Assembly (NCBI RefSeq): GCF_014206875.1
Contig: NZ_JACIJO010000002.1
Location: 124,001 to 188,000, forward strand
Reading direction: 5' to 3'
DNA length: 64,000 nucleotides
Origin: Algoriphagus iocasae
GTDB lineage: Bacteria; Bacteroidota; Bacteroidia; Cytophagales; Cyclobacteriaceae
A program made the position numbers and the translations under genes. Positions 33,776 to 44,242 of this stretch are shown one piece after another; within the stretch, counting starts at the first letter, position 1; every line of letters starts with the position of its first letter. The notes below the pieces were generated by a model that made no database searches, was not told the origin of the DNA, and saw nothing but the letters and a program-made list of their open reading frames with translations.

Positions 33776-35482
33776 TTATATGTTATTTTTCTTCAATTCG
33801 GACACTGCAAAATCTGCTGCTCTGGCTGTCAATGCCATATAGGTCAAAGATGGATTGACACAAGAGGATGAGGTCATACATGCCCCATCAGTGACAAACA
33901 CATTTTTGGCTCCATGCACTTGATTGTTTCCATTCAAAACAGACGTTTTCGGATCTCTGCCCATTCTCGCTGTTCCCATCTCATGGATTCCGTAGCCCAT
34001 TTCATGTTCATTGTCAAAATCCATGATATCCTGAAGTCCAGCTCTCTCGAGCATTTCCTTCGCATCGATTCTGATCTGCTTGTTCATCGCCAACTCATTC
34101 TCTCCCCATTCCGCATCGATTGACAAGGTTGGCTGACCCCATTTATCCAACACATCTTTATTGAGATAAACTTTGTTTTCATGGTTTGGCAGACATTCTG
34201 CAAATCCTGTAATAAAGAATTCCCAAGGTCCCGGCTTCATCAATCCGTCTTTGAAATCCGCTCCGAAATTCTCCTGATTTGATCCAGCACCCCAACCTGC
34301 TCTTCCTCCACTCCCTTGGAAACCAAACCCTCTGACAAATTTGTCTGTTCTGGTTTGCTCATCGAGGTTATAATATCTCGGAATATAAATCCCGTTAGGT
34401 CTTCTTCCCTTGTAATATTGATCTTCAAAACCATCCACTTTGCCCATGGCTCCTACCCGATAGGTATGATCCATCAGGTTATGACCCAATTCGCCACTAT
34501 CATTTCCTAACCCATTTGGAAATCTATCCGAAGTGGAATTCATCAGGATCTGAGTAGAACTTAATGTGGAAGCATTACAGAAGATAATTTTAGCATGGTA
34601 CTCCATGGATTCGCCAGTTTCAGAATCAATGATTCTCACTCCTGTTGCCTTGCCGCTTTCTTCATCATAAATTATAGATTGGGCAATGGAGAAAGGTCGG
34701 ATGGTCAAATTCCCAGTCGCATTCGCAGCCGGAAGTGTCACTGCATTACTGCTAAAATAAGCTCCATAAGGACAGCCTCGGTCACATCGGTTTCTGAACT
34801 GACATTTGCCTCGACCATTGATCGGCTCGGTCAAATGTGCCACTCGGCCGATGATCATATTTCTGCCATTGTATTCTTTTTCGATCCGCTCCTTCACATG
34901 CTTTTCCACACAATTCAATTCCATCGGAGGAAGAAAATGGCTATCCGGCAACTGAGGTAAGCCCAATGCTTCCCCACTGATTCCGGCAAATTTCTCCACG
35001 TACGTATACCAAGGTGCTAAATCCTTATACCTGATCGGCCAATCGACTCCATGGCCATCTTTTAAGTTTGCTTCAAAATCAAGGTCAGACCAGCGATAAC
35101 ATTGCTTTCCCCAAAGCAAGGATCTTCCACCCATTTGATGGGCACGAACCCATAAAAATGGTTTTACTTCAGTATATGGGTTTTCGACATCATTGGCATG
35201 AAAATGCTCATTATTAGCACCAATAAATCCTGATCGAATGCCTTTCGGGTGTTTCGCTTTTTGTTCTGGAGTCAAACTACCACGAAGCTCGGTATCCCAA
35301 GGATCCAAGCTCATCGTTGGATAATCTTTGACATGTTCTACAATTCTCCCTCTTTCCAAAACGAGGGTTTTTAATCCTTTTTCACAAAGTTCTTTCGCAG
35401 CCCATCCTCCACTTATTCCCGATCCGATCACAATCGCATCGTAGGTCATTTCTTTTTTTGCGTCAATATTAAAATTGGCCAT
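33776..35482 (-). CDS. GMC family FAD-dependent oxidoreductase (large subunit)
   Basis: 568 residues. FAD-binding Rossmann motif G20-S-G22-I-S-G25 in AIVIGSGISGGWAAKEL, the GGRSLLWGKQCYRWSD segment, and a C-terminal HEMGTARMG and VNPSLTYMALTARAA. Four cysteines in CQFRNRCDRGCPYGAYF resemble the Cys-rich insert of gluconate/sorbose dehydrogenase-type enzymes. No own signal peptide is seen, so it is probably exported piggyback with the Tat-carrying small subunit encoded 3 bases downstream. Oxidises a sugar, polyol or related alcohol; substrate unknown. Confidence 0.92.
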   Translation of the reverse strand: MANFNIDAKKEMTYDAIVIGSGISGGWAAKELCEKGLKTLVLERGRIVEHVKDYPTMSLDPWDTELRGSLTPEQKAKHPKGIRSGFIGANNEHFHANDVENPYTEVKPFLWVRAHQMGGRSLLWGKQCYRWSDLDFEANLKDGHGVDWPIRYKDLAPWYTYVEKFAGISGEALGLPQLPDSHFLPPMELNCVEKHVKERIEKEYNGRNMIIGRVAHLTEPINGRGKCQFRNRCDRGCPYGAYFSSNAVTLPAANATGNLTIRPFSIAQSIIYDEESGKATGVRIIDSETGESMEYHAKIIFCNASTLSSTQILMNSTSDRFPNGLGNDSGELGHNLMDHTYRVGAMGKVDGFEDQYYKGRRPNGIYIPRYYNLDEQTRTDKFVRGFGFQGSGGRAGWGAGSNQENFGADFKDGLMKPGPWEFFITGFAECLPNHENKVYLNKDVLDKWGQPTLSIDAEWGENELAMNKQIRIDAKEMLERAGLQDIMDFDNEHEMGYGIHEMGTARMGRDPKTSVLNGNNQVHGAKNVFVTDGACMTSSSCVNPSLTYMALTARAADFAVSELKKNNI

Positions 35483-35628
35483 AGGTTTAGATTTAATTGG
35501 GGCATAAGTTAGACATTAAAATAAAAAATCAAGGGTATGAAATCGCAACAAATGGTATCCCGTTTGTTTCCTTCTTAATTTAGGATCGAATTACCACCGC
35601 GACTTATTCTTTTTAAAATCAACAATCT

Positions 35629-36084
35629 ATGAACGCAACCCTTAAATCCTGGAAAACAGGCAGAAATTTATTTCTTAAAATTTTAGAGCAATACAGTATA
35701 GAGGATTTCAATAAGGTTCCAGAGGGCTTTTCAAATAATATTATCTGGAATATGGGACATATCATTGCCGCTCAACAAGGCTTGATTTACAAATCTTCAG
35801 GACATAATGGCTATATCACAGATGAGTTCTACAACAGCTATAAACCAGGCTCCAAACCAAAATCATTCACGACTCAAGAAGAAATCGATCTTATTAAAAG
35901 CCTATTGATCGAACTGGTCACGGTAACTGAAAATGACTTCGAAAAAGGGATTTTCACCACCTATAATGAAAGACAAACTGCCACAGGATTTTACTTGGCT
36001 AACATTCAGGATGCACTAGAATTCAATAATTTTCATGAAGGTCTTCACATGGGATATATCATGAGTATCCGCAAGTTTTTGTAA
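35629..36084 (+). CDS. DinB-family putative metalloenzyme
   Basis: 151 residues, four-helix bundle. Metal-binding triad H44 (WNMGHI), H136 and H140 (FHEGLHMGYIM) is intact. Members are thiol S-transferases or of unknown role. Divergent from the GMC operon. Confidence 0.88.
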   Translation: MNATLKSWKTGRNLFLKILEQYSIEDFNKVPEGFSNNIIWNMGHIIAAQQGLIYKSSGHNGYITDEFYNSYKPGSKPKSFTTQEEIDLIKSLLIELVTVTENDFEKGIFTTYNERQTATGFYLANIQDALEFNNFHEGLHMGYIMSIRKFL

Positions 36085-36159
36085 AAATCCAGCTTATTAT
36101 TTGAATTGATTTTTTATGATTGGAAGTCATATGTCAGACAATTGGCTTAATTTTCACCT

Positions 36160-37446
36160 ATGAAAAAGCTGATCCTTTCTTTTGCCCTGATGGGTTTTTA
36201 TTGCTTTGGTTTTGCGCAGAAACTGACAAAAACCGAGGAGAAATTAATCGCTAAAGTAGAAAAAAACTATCAGGAAACAGTCGCTCTTTTGGAGGAAGTC
36301 ACCAATATCAATTCAGGTTCTTTAAATGCTGAAGGCGTACAGGCTGTGGCCAAAGTTTTTGAAAGAGAATTCCAGAAAATTGGTTTCGAAACAGAATGGT
36401 TTAAGCTCCCGGCAGCGGTGAAAAGATCAGGACATTTTATTGCCACAAGGAAAGGCACCAAGGGAAAGAAAATATTTATCATCGGGCATCTGGACACGGT
36501 TTTCGAAAAGGACATGCCATTTTCCCCTTTTACATATATCAATGATTCTACCGCCACTGGTCAAGGAGTCAATGATATGAAAGGCGGAGATGTGATGGCT
36601 TTTGCCAGTTTGAAAGCGCTTCATGATCTAGGCTTATTGGAGGATCGGACTGTGACGGTTTACTTTACCGGAGATGAGGAAAGTTCGGGTGATGAGGAAT
36701 TATCGAGACAGGACTTTATCGCTAGAGCAAAGGAACATGACGTTGCTTTGGCTTTTGAAACCACCCAAAGCTTCGGAATCGCTACAGTGGCGAGAAGAGG
36801 AAGCAGCGGATGGACTTTGAAAACGACAGGAAGACAATCTCATTCTAGCGGAGTTTTTCGTGAATCAGTAGGTTATGGAGCGATTTACGAAGCAGCTAGA
36901 ATTTTGACAGAATTCCGTGAGGAATTGGCTGGTGAACAATATTTAACCTTCAATCCCGGCCAAATCATCGGTGGTTCCGACATCAGTTATGATTCAGAGA
37001 CTGGCAAAGGTGAAGCTTTGGGAAAAACTAATATCGTCGCAAGAGAGGCTTTAGTCACTGGAGACTTGAGGTTTTTGGGAGAGGAACAAAAAGAAGCCGC
37101 CAGAAAAAAAATGCAGGTGATCGTTGATAGAAATCTGAATCAGACGGATGCAGAAATTATTTTTGAAGATGGCTTGCCATCAATGATTCCTACCGAAGGA
37201 AACTATGCCTTGGGAGAGCAATTAAATCAATTGAGTCAGGACATGGGTTTAGGTGAAGTGAAACCTGGTGATCCAGGAAGCAGAGGGGCCGGAGATATTT
37301 CTTTCGTTGCAGAATACCTGGACTGCTTGGATGGTTTGGGAGCTTCAGGATCAGGTGCGCATGCTCCAGGAGAAACCATCAATATGAAAGAGTATCCTGA
37401 GCTTATCAAAAGAAGTACTCTTTTCTTGTATCGATTGACTCGATAA
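36160..37446 (+). CDS. Exported M20 family metallopeptidase (carboxypeptidase G2-like)
   Basis: 428 residues with signal peptide ending FGFAQ. Two-zinc site: H and D in IIGHLDTVFE, bridging D in NDMKGGDVM, catalytic E in TGDEESSG, and H in GAHAPGETINMKEYP near the C-terminus. A lid/dimerisation domain lies between (RQSHSSGVF). The family cleaves C-terminal Glu or other amino acids from peptides and folates in the periplasm. Possibly co-transcribed with the GH25 gene 42 bases downstream. Confidence 0.92.
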   Translation: MKKLILSFALMGFYCFGFAQKLTKTEEKLIAKVEKNYQETVALLEEVTNINSGSLNAEGVQAVAKVFEREFQKIGFETEWFKLPAAVKRSGHFIATRKGTKGKKIFIIGHLDTVFEKDMPFSPFTYINDSTATGQGVNDMKGGDVMAFASLKALHDLGLLEDRTVTVYFTGDEESSGDEELSRQDFIARAKEHDVALAFETTQSFGIATVARRGSSGWTLKTTGRQSHSSGVFRESVGYGAIYEAARILTEFREELAGEQYLTFNPGQIIGGSDISYDSETGKGEALGKTNIVAREALVTGDLRFLGEEQKEAARKKMQVIVDRNLNQTDAEIIFEDGLPSMIPTEGNYALGEQLNQLSQDMGLGEVKPGDPGSRGAGDISFVAEYLDCLDGLGASGSGAHAPGETINMKEYPELIKRSTLFLYRLTR

Positions 37447-37488
37447 ATCAATTCATTCGATTTCTCATTTAAGATTTTGTCATTTCAA

Positions 37489-38283
37489 ATGGCTAAAAAA
37501 AAGTCAAATACAACCCCACTCGGATTAATCTTATTGCTGGTTTTATTAACCTCAGGAGCAGGCTTTCTGGTAATTACTACCTGGAATAAACTGCATCAAA
37601 AACCTTATTATGCCAATCGGCCGATTTCTGAGCGTGAGGCTTTAAAATTCGATTACATTTTCAAAACCCAGTCCAATGGAATTCTGGGGATAGATATGTC
37701 CCACTATCAAGGGAAAATAACCTGGGAACAATTAGAACTTCAGATCAAAGATAGACCTGTGGAGTTTTTTATTTTCCGGGCTACGATGGGAGATGATCAG
37801 GATATGCTTTTCAAGGAATATTGGAATGCGCTGGATACAATGGATGTCGCCAGAGGAGCTTACCATTATTATCGGCCTAATGAAAACAGTACCCTTCAGG
37901 CCCATAACTTCATTAAATCAGTTCGACTTAGAAAAGGAGATCTTCGGCCAATTTTGGACATAGAAAAGCATTCTACTATCCAGTCTAAAAACAGACTGAG
38001 GGAAGGCGTTCAGAACTGGCTGAATATTGTGGAAGAACATTATGGAGTCAAGCCGATTATTTATACAGGCGACACATTTAACAGACATGTGCTTGTCGGG
38101 CATGGTTTCGAGGATTATCCATTATGGGTAGCGAATTATAATCCTATCAAAGAACCCGAAAGTGATTACTGGGTGATTTGGCAGTTTTCTGAGGAAGGTC
38201 GAATCAAAGGAATCAAAGAAAATGTGGACTTAAACATACTTAGAGGAGGGAAAGAAACCCTGAATACTTTGATATTGGATTAA
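37489..38283 (+). CDS. GH25 lysozyme, membrane anchored
   Basis: 264 residues from ATG 37489 (a TTG 12 bases before is less likely). One N-terminal transmembrane segment (10-30), then a GH25 muramidase domain: GIDMSHYQG with D69, FFIFRATMG, RGAYHYYRP, catalytic pair D157-x-E159 in RPILDIEKH, IIYTGDTFN, PLWVANYN and WVIWQFSEEG. Cleaves the MurNAc-GlcNAc bond of peptidoglycan. Likely in wall remodelling. Confidence 0.93.
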   Translation: MAKKKSNTTPLGLILLLVLLTSGAGFLVITTWNKLHQKPYYANRPISEREALKFDYIFKTQSNGILGIDMSHYQGKITWEQLELQIKDRPVEFFIFRATMGDDQDMLFKEYWNALDTMDVARGAYHYYRPNENSTLQAHNFIKSVRLRKGDLRPILDIEKHSTIQSKNRLREGVQNWLNIVEEHYGVKPIIYTGDTFNRHVLVGHGFEDYPLWVANYNPIKEPESDYWVIWQFSEEGRIKGIKENVDLNILRGGKETLNTLILD

Positions 38284-38322
38284 AAATCAAAAGGTCTTAA
38301 ATTCCTACTTAGACCTTTAAAA

Positions 38323-39825
38323 ATGAAAAAGTTACTCCTCTTTATTTTTCTCCTTTCTTCCTCTGGTTTTAAATCTTTCTCTCAGCAGAACCAACCCAAT
38401 ATTTTATTTTTGATTGCCGATGATTGGTCCTTTCCACATGCTGGTGTTTATGGAGACAATTTGGTGCGAACTCCTACTTTTGATCGTTTGGCCAGAGAGG
38501 GAGCACTATTCACGAATGCATATACGGCTTCACCCTCCTGCTCTCCATCTCGAGCAGCAGTCCTTTTAGGTCGATATCCTCATCAAAACGAGGATGGAGG
38601 AAACCTCTGGTCGGAATTCCCAGCCCAGTTCCCAACATATGTATCTATCCTCGAAAGCGAAGGATATTTCACTGGATCTACCCGAAAAGGATGGGGGCCA
38701 GGTGATTTCAAAGTCAGAGGCTTAGAGCATAATCCAGCAGGACAATCTTTTGAGGATTTCGAGACATTTTTAGAGTCAAAGCCTAAAGGTCAACCTTTCA
38801 CTTTTTGGTTTGGAAGCACAGATCCACATCGAACTTATGAAACCAATACAGGCATCAGATCAGGGATGTATTTGGAAGATGTCAATGTTCCTGGATTTTT
38901 CCCGGATAATGATTGTGTGAGAAATGATATTTTGGACTATTACTTTGAAGTTGAAAGATTTGACAGAGAATGTGCTCATTTGATCAAACTCCTGGAAGAG
39001 GCTGGGATTTTGGACAATACTATTATTGTGATGACAAGTGATAATGGCATGCCTTTCCCAAGAGCAAAAGCAAATCTATATGATTATGGTACCAGGATGC
39101 CGCTTGCGATCAGATGGCCCGAGAAAATAAAACCAGGAACAGTCATCGATGATTTTGTGAATTTCGTGGATTTCGCTCCCAGTTTTATAGAAGCAGCAGG
39201 TGCCGAACAGGAAACAATGAGTGGACAATCACTTTGGCCACTTCTCGCAGGTAAAAAGCAAGACAGAGAACAGGTTTATCTGGAGCGGGAAAGACATGCC
39301 AATGTCCGCAAAGGAGATTTATCTTATCCCATGAGAGCCATAAGAGACCATCAATATTTGTATATCAGAAATATGATGCCCGAAAGAAATCCTGCTGGAG
39401 ATCCATCAGTTCATCAATCAGTCGGACAGTTTGGAGACATCGACAACTCTATTACCAAATTTCTGATGATGAACATGGAAGGAAAAGCCAAACCTAATCA
39501 GCCTGATTACTTCAAATTGGCTTTTGAAAAACGACCTGAAGAAGAACTTTATGACGTAATTTCGGATCCTTATCAACTAGTCAATCTAGCAAAGGATCCA
39601 GTTTTGGCCGAAGTAAAAGGTCAGATGAAACAAAAGCTTCAAAACTGGATGGAAGAAACTGGAGACAGAAGAGCTACCGATCCCAGATCTGTCTACTGGG
39701 ATCAAGTAAGGTATACTCCTGATTATCAATTCGAGAATTACGATTTCAAAAAAGGAATCTTAGAATATAAAATTATGCCTCCATTTGGCAAGAATGCTAA
39801 ATCCGGGATTCCCTGTCTCGATTAA
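38323..39825 (+). CDS. Exported sulfatase (type I, formylglycine)
   Basis: 500 residues; signal peptide up to SFSQQ. Metal site D33-D34 in LIADDWSF; the C-x-P-S-R sulfatase signature is CSPSR with C73, converted to formylglycine by a maturase; MTSDNG supplies further metal ligands. The C-terminal half is shortened relative to arylsulfatases but complete for S1-type sulfatases. Removes sulfate from a sulfated polysaccharide or glycosaminoglycan. Tail-to-tail with a second sulfatase of different subfamily; an 8-bp hairpin precedes the ATG. Confidence 0.93.
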   Translation: MKKLLLFIFLLSSSGFKSFSQQNQPNILFLIADDWSFPHAGVYGDNLVRTPTFDRLAREGALFTNAYTASPSCSPSRAAVLLGRYPHQNEDGGNLWSEFPAQFPTYVSILESEGYFTGSTRKGWGPGDFKVRGLEHNPAGQSFEDFETFLESKPKGQPFTFWFGSTDPHRTYETNTGIRSGMYLEDVNVPGFFPDNDCVRNDILDYYFEVERFDRECAHLIKLLEEAGILDNTIIVMTSDNGMPFPRAKANLYDYGTRMPLAIRWPEKIKPGTVIDDFVNFVDFAPSFIEAAGAEQETMSGQSLWPLLAGKKQDREQVYLERERHANVRKGDLSYPMRAIRDHQYLYIRNMMPERNPAGDPSVHQSVGQFGDIDNSITKFLMMNMEGKAKPNQPDYFKLAFEKRPEEELYDVISDPYQLVNLAKDPVLAEVKGQMKQKLQNWMEETGDRRATDPRSVYWDQVRYTPDYQFENYDFKKGILEYKIMPPFGKNAKSGIPCLD

Positions 39826-39830
39826 TAATT

Positions 39831-41477
39831 TTATTTGATGATGACTTCTTCAGGATATGGCTCAAAACCAATTCTATGAGCGACGACATACAAGGAGTCG
39901 CCGGCATTCCAAGGGAAAGGTCTTTGGTAAACAGACCAAACATCAGAAGTTGATTTTCTATAACCAATAGAAGCACTTGGCGTAGCTGAGCTTAATGTCA
40001 CCATTCCATCTTCATAGGTAATCTGAGGACGTTCTGTGGTTGGAGCAATTCTATTTCCACCCCACCATTGCTCGACCATTTGCATTTCTGGTACCTCGCC
40101 ATAATCTCCATAGTAATTCACCCAGTCCAAATGTGCTTTTCTTAATTCTTCCAGCTTTTCCTGATGCTCTGGACTATCCACTAGGTTATTGAATTCCCAA
40201 GGGTCCACCTGCGTATCATACAATTCTTCTTTTGGTTTGGTCTCATCAAACCAGCGTTCTTGTTCTGGAGTTAATTTTCCTTGCTCATGCAATTCCAGTA
40301 AATGAACCATCAATGGGTTATTCAAGCGATATCGAATATTCTGGTAATTTGGCTTGTTCGGCATATAATTCCTGATGTATTTATACCTGCCATCACTGAC
40401 AGCTCTAACTCTATCAACTTCAGAATCCATTCTGTCCCTTGCGGCATAAACATATTTTCTTGGTGCTGATTTTTGAGGTCCTAAGAAAGCCTGACCTTGC
40501 ATGGCGATAGTGATTTTTATCCCTGCAAGAGATAAGATCGTCGGCGCAAAATCCACGAAACTTACCAGTTCATTGTTTACAGTTCCAGGCTCTAAGAATG
40601 GCGCTTTAATCATCAAAGGAATTTTTAATCCTCGGTCATATAGCTCTCTTTTGAAATAGGGCATGCCATCGCCGTGATCAGAATAATAGAAAATGATGGT
40701 ATTCTCATAAAGTCCTGCATCTTTCAGTTCCTGAATGATTTCCCCTACTTGGGTGTCCATCCGCATCACATTTGTAATAAATCTGGCGATAGTTCTTCTG
40801 GAAATGGAATCATCCGGATACACAGGTGGAACAGTCACTGAGTCTGGATCTACCAAAAGTGGCTCATTTTCCCTGGCCCAAACTTGAGATTCATGTGAAA
40901 TATTCAGATTGAAAACAGAGAAAAACGGCTGGTCAGGATCAGGACGATTCTTCCAATGGGCCTTGTTGCTGCTTTCATCCCACATCGTAACAGGAGCTAC
41001 AAATTGGTAATCTTGTTTTGAATTATTGGTGGTATAATAACCAATCATTCGTAAATATTCCGGAAATCCACGCATACCATCTGGCAACATTGCAGAGTAG
41101 GTTTTGAAATTCTCAGGATAAGCATCTTTCGCATTGGCAGACATTCCCAGAGTCCTCATATTATGTGCACCGATGGATGTTTGGTAAGCTCCCGTAATGA
41201 TCGTAGCTCTACTTGGTGCACAGACACCTGCTGTAGAAAATGCATTGGTATAGCGCACACTTTCCTTTGCAAACTGATCCAAAACTGGTGTTTTCCCACC
41301 AGTTCCACCATATGCTCCGAGGTGCTCAGGAGACATATCCTCATTCACAATCCAAACTATATTCGGTTTATCAGGAAAGTTTTTGTTCGAAACTGATTCT
41401 TCTGGAGAGCTGCATGAAATCAAACAGGTACAAGCAAACGCAAATGCCAAAAGGAGGGTGTTAATCGATATTTTCAT
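39831..41477 (-). CDS. Sulfatase lipoprotein (type I, formylglycine)
   Basis: 548 residues, lipoprotein signal with C22 after LIS. Signature CAPSR with C86; the first metal motif is NEDMSPEH (E46-D47 in place of the more usual DD), and YSDHGDGMPYFK is the second. A C-terminal extension (about 480-548, SATPSASIGYRKSTSDVW) looks like a small beta-sandwich domain, perhaps for binding. Substrate unknown; the neighbours (Na/Pi transporter, Tat oxidoreductase, sugar isomerase) fit polysaccharide use. Confidence 0.92.
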   Translation of the reverse strand: MKISINTLLLAFAFACTCLISCSSPEESVSNKNFPDKPNIVWIVNEDMSPEHLGAYGGTGGKTPVLDQFAKESVRYTNAFSTAGVCAPSRATIITGAYQTSIGAHNMRTLGMSANAKDAYPENFKTYSAMLPDGMRGFPEYLRMIGYYTTNNSKQDYQFVAPVTMWDESSNKAHWKNRPDPDQPFFSVFNLNISHESQVWARENEPLLVDPDSVTVPPVYPDDSISRRTIARFITNVMRMDTQVGEIIQELKDAGLYENTIIFYYSDHGDGMPYFKRELYDRGLKIPLMIKAPFLEPGTVNNELVSFVDFAPTILSLAGIKITIAMQGQAFLGPQKSAPRKYVYAARDRMDSEVDRVRAVSDGRYKYIRNYMPNKPNYQNIRYRLNNPLMVHLLELHEQGKLTPEQERWFDETKPKEELYDTQVDPWEFNNLVDSPEHQEKLEELRKAHLDWVNYYGDYGEVPEMQMVEQWWGGNRIAPTTERPQITYEDGMVTLSSATPSASIGYRKSTSDVWSVYQRPFPWNAGDSLYVVAHRIGFEPYPEEVIIK

Positions 41478-41584
41478 AGGGGGATTCAGATATACTGGGA
41501 AAAAGTTAAGTTAGGATTTTTAGAAGAAAAGCCAATATTTCTCTAGGGACAAAAGATGAAAATGAACTTTCTCTCCTTAAATTA

Positions 41585-42547
41585 ATGCAAATGAATGAGA
41601 CCGTTCTACCATTATTTTTAGGTGGGCTTACCATTTTTATTTATTCCATATCCCAATTATCGGGTGTCCTAGAAAGCTTTTTTTCAGAAAAAACCCGGAT
41701 CTATATTCACCGCTATACCAGAAATAGTTGGCTGTCTCTATTGGTCGGAATCATGGTCACTATCTTGATGGGATCCTCATCTGCAGTGATTATTCTCACC
41801 ATAATTTTGATCAATGCAAAAGCGCTTAATTTCAAGCAATCCATCGGGATTATTTTAGGAGCAAATCTGGGCACCACATTTACAAGTCAGCTCATCGCAT
41901 TGGATATTTCCAATTATTCCTTTATCCCTCTTTTGATTGGGATGTTTATGCAGCTATTCATCAAAAAAAAGCCCTACTCCAGTTATGGTAAAATCCTCTT
42001 CTATTTTGGAATGTTATTCTTTGGGCTTTTCATCATGGAAGAATCCGTAATGCCTCTTCGGGAGAGTACACTTTTCGAAACTTGGGTAGCAAAAGTGGAA
42101 AACAATCCACTTCAGGGAGCTTGGGTTGGAGGTTTAATCACCTTACTGATTCAGTCCTCAAGCGCGACAGTCGGTATTGCCATTCTATTGGGAAAACAAG
42201 GCCTCATCAACTCGGCAGGAGGAATATCCCTGATGTTAGGAGCAGAATTGGGTACTTGTTCAGATACGCTATTAGCCACAATAAAAGGCTCAAGAGCGGC
42301 CATCAGGGCCGGAGTATTTCATTTGATCTTTAATTTGATCTGTATTTCCCTCGGCTTACTTTTCTTTGATCAGTTTATGGAGCTGGTAATTTTTATATCT
42401 AAAAGCCCGGACTTAGATCATGTTATCGCAAATGGACATATGCTCTTTAATGGATTAGGAGTGATTCTGTTTTTCCCTATGATCGGACTTTTCGAAAAAC
42501 TTATGCTAAAACTGATTCCTGATAAAGCTATTCCCACTTCGCCCTAA
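41585..42547 (+). CDS. Na/phosphate cotransporter family protein
   Basis: 320 residues with about 8 hydrophobic segments. The two inverted-repeat QSSSA-type motifs are visible: MGSSSAVIILTIILINA in the first half and LIQSSSATVGIAILLG in the second. The PhoU-like C-terminal domain found in longer NptA/PNaS proteins is absent, so this is the short form. Imports phosphate (or another anion) with sodium. Confidence 0.88.
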   Translation: MQMNETVLPLFLGGLTIFIYSISQLSGVLESFFSEKTRIYIHRYTRNSWLSLLVGIMVTILMGSSSAVIILTIILINAKALNFKQSIGIILGANLGTTFTSQLIALDISNYSFIPLLIGMFMQLFIKKKPYSSYGKILFYFGMLFFGLFIMEESVMPLRESTLFETWVAKVENNPLQGAWVGGLITLLIQSSSATVGIAILLGKQGLINSAGGISLMLGAELGTCSDTLLATIKGSRAAIRAGVFHLIFNLICISLGLLFFDQFMELVIFISKSPDLDHVIANGHMLFNGLGVILFFPMIGLFEKLMLKLIPDKAIPTSP

Positions 42548-42682
42548 AAAATTTTCTGTTGAAGAATCGAGGTCGCCCAAAATAATCCCCTCTTCAAACT
42601 GAAATAATCAATCCATTCAAAATATTTTGTATTCGATACAAGCTTTGGTAAATTATATCTTTTAAACAATAACCCCATCAAT

Positions 42683-44197
42683 ATGTCTTCGAAGGACAAT
42701 CTCAACCGAAGAGAGTTTATCGGCACCGCCGCTACGATTGCAGCATCATTTTCAATCGTCCCATCACATGTAATCGCAGGTCTCGGTAAAGTACCGCCTT
42801 CCGATCAGATCACGGTAGCAAATATTGGCTGTGGAACCCAAGGACTTCGAGAAATGGGTGGGCTTTTATTAAACCCCAACATTCGGGTGGTGGCAGTTTG
42901 CGATTCAAACAAATACACAGAAGATTACATTGACTGGTCACCATACGGAATCAGAGATGACATCCGCAAGGTTTTAGGGGATGATTCCTGGTGGGAAAAT
43001 GCGAAAGGAATTCCGGGCGGAAGAGATGTGGGTCAAGCCTTTGTAGAAAAATATTATGCAAAAAACAGCCCGGGAGGAACTTACAAAGGCTGTTCTTCTT
43101 ATGAAGATTTCCGAGAACTCTTTGCAAAGGAAAAAGGAATTGACGTGGTCAAAATCATGACTCCGGATCACACCCATGCTTCCATAGCTTTAGCAGCTAT
43201 GAATAATGGGATCAACGTAGTAACACATAAGCCCATATCCAACCGACTTTTGGAAGGCAGAAAAGTAATTGAGAAGGCAAACACTTCAGGTGCCATTACT
43301 CATTTACTGGCATGGTCTGACAGACCAGAATACCGACAAATGAAAGCTTGGATGGATGGAGGTTTGATCGGAGAACTCAAAGAAATCCACAATTGGTCTT
43401 ATCGTCCGGTTTGGCAGCAATGGACCAAACGTCCAACAGACACCCCTCCTATTCCTTCAGGGTTTAATTGGGATCTTTGGCTCGGGCCTGTTCCTGACAT
43501 GAACTATCATCCACATTACACCAATAATGTTTTTAGAGGATGGTATGAATTCGGCGGTGGATCGGTAGCTGACATGGGACATTATAGCTTGTTCCCGCTA
43601 TTTGAAACGCTAGGCATCACCAAATCACCAATTGCGGCGAAAGCTTTTGGAACGACCACACGAGAGGAAATTGATCATGTGTATCACTGGGTGGATAATA
43701 ATGTGGCATTTCCAGCAAGCTGCATGATCAAATGGAAATTCCCTGAACAGGAAAATCTACCAGGCTTTGATCTGTTTTGGTATGATGGAGGGATGAAGCC
43801 TTTTGCTCCTGAAGAACTAGAAATCGATGGAAAGGATACTCCAGAAGAAGGATTGATGCTAGTAGGAACGAAAGGAAAAATCCTTGGAGGTTTCAGGGGA
43901 GAAAACCCCGTTTTACTTCCGGAAAGTAAGATGAATGCCCGACCAGAATCAGAAAAAATTAATTCAAGAGAAGTGGATCGCGATACCGATATGTGGGTCG
44001 AAGCTGTGAAAACAAAAAAACAGACTCCGGGAAGTTTCACCCGAGCTCAAACCATCACAGATACCATCAACCTTGGAGCTATTGCATTAAGAGCTGGCAA
44101 AAGAATAGAATTTGATGCGAGCATCCCAAAAATCACAAACGATGAATCAGCAAATCAATACTTGACTAGGGAGTATCGAAAAGGCTGGGAAATATAA
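42683..44197 (+). CDS. Tat-exported Gfo/Idh/MocA family oxidoreductase
   Basis: 504 residues. Twin-arginine signal NRREFIGTAATIAASFSIVP. Rossmann dinucleotide-binding GCGTQGL and VAVCDSN near 50-75, HKPISN (EKP-like motif), GPVPDMNYHP and a C-terminal beta-sheet domain. Such exported members act on periplasmic sugars with a tightly bound NAD(P). Probably one operon with the isomerase 45 bases downstream, which also has a Tat signal. Confidence 0.92.
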   Translation: MSSKDNLNRREFIGTAATIAASFSIVPSHVIAGLGKVPPSDQITVANIGCGTQGLREMGGLLLNPNIRVVAVCDSNKYTEDYIDWSPYGIRDDIRKVLGDDSWWENAKGIPGGRDVGQAFVEKYYAKNSPGGTYKGCSSYEDFRELFAKEKGIDVVKIMTPDHTHASIALAAMNNGINVVTHKPISNRLLEGRKVIEKANTSGAITHLLAWSDRPEYRQMKAWMDGGLIGELKEIHNWSYRPVWQQWTKRPTDTPPIPSGFNWDLWLGPVPDMNYHPHYTNNVFRGWYEFGGGSVADMGHYSLFPLFETLGITKSPIAAKAFGTTTREEIDHVYHWVDNNVAFPASCMIKWKFPEQENLPGFDLFWYDGGMKPFAPEELEIDGKDTPEEGLMLVGTKGKILGGFRGENPVLLPESKMNARPESEKINSREVDRDTDMWVEAVKTKKQTPGSFTRAQTITDTINLGAIALRAGKRIEFDASIPKITNDESANQYLTREYRKGWEI

Positions 44198-44242
44198 AGA
44201 ACCAAACTCCAAATAAATTTTTTACCCAAAATTATCAACAAC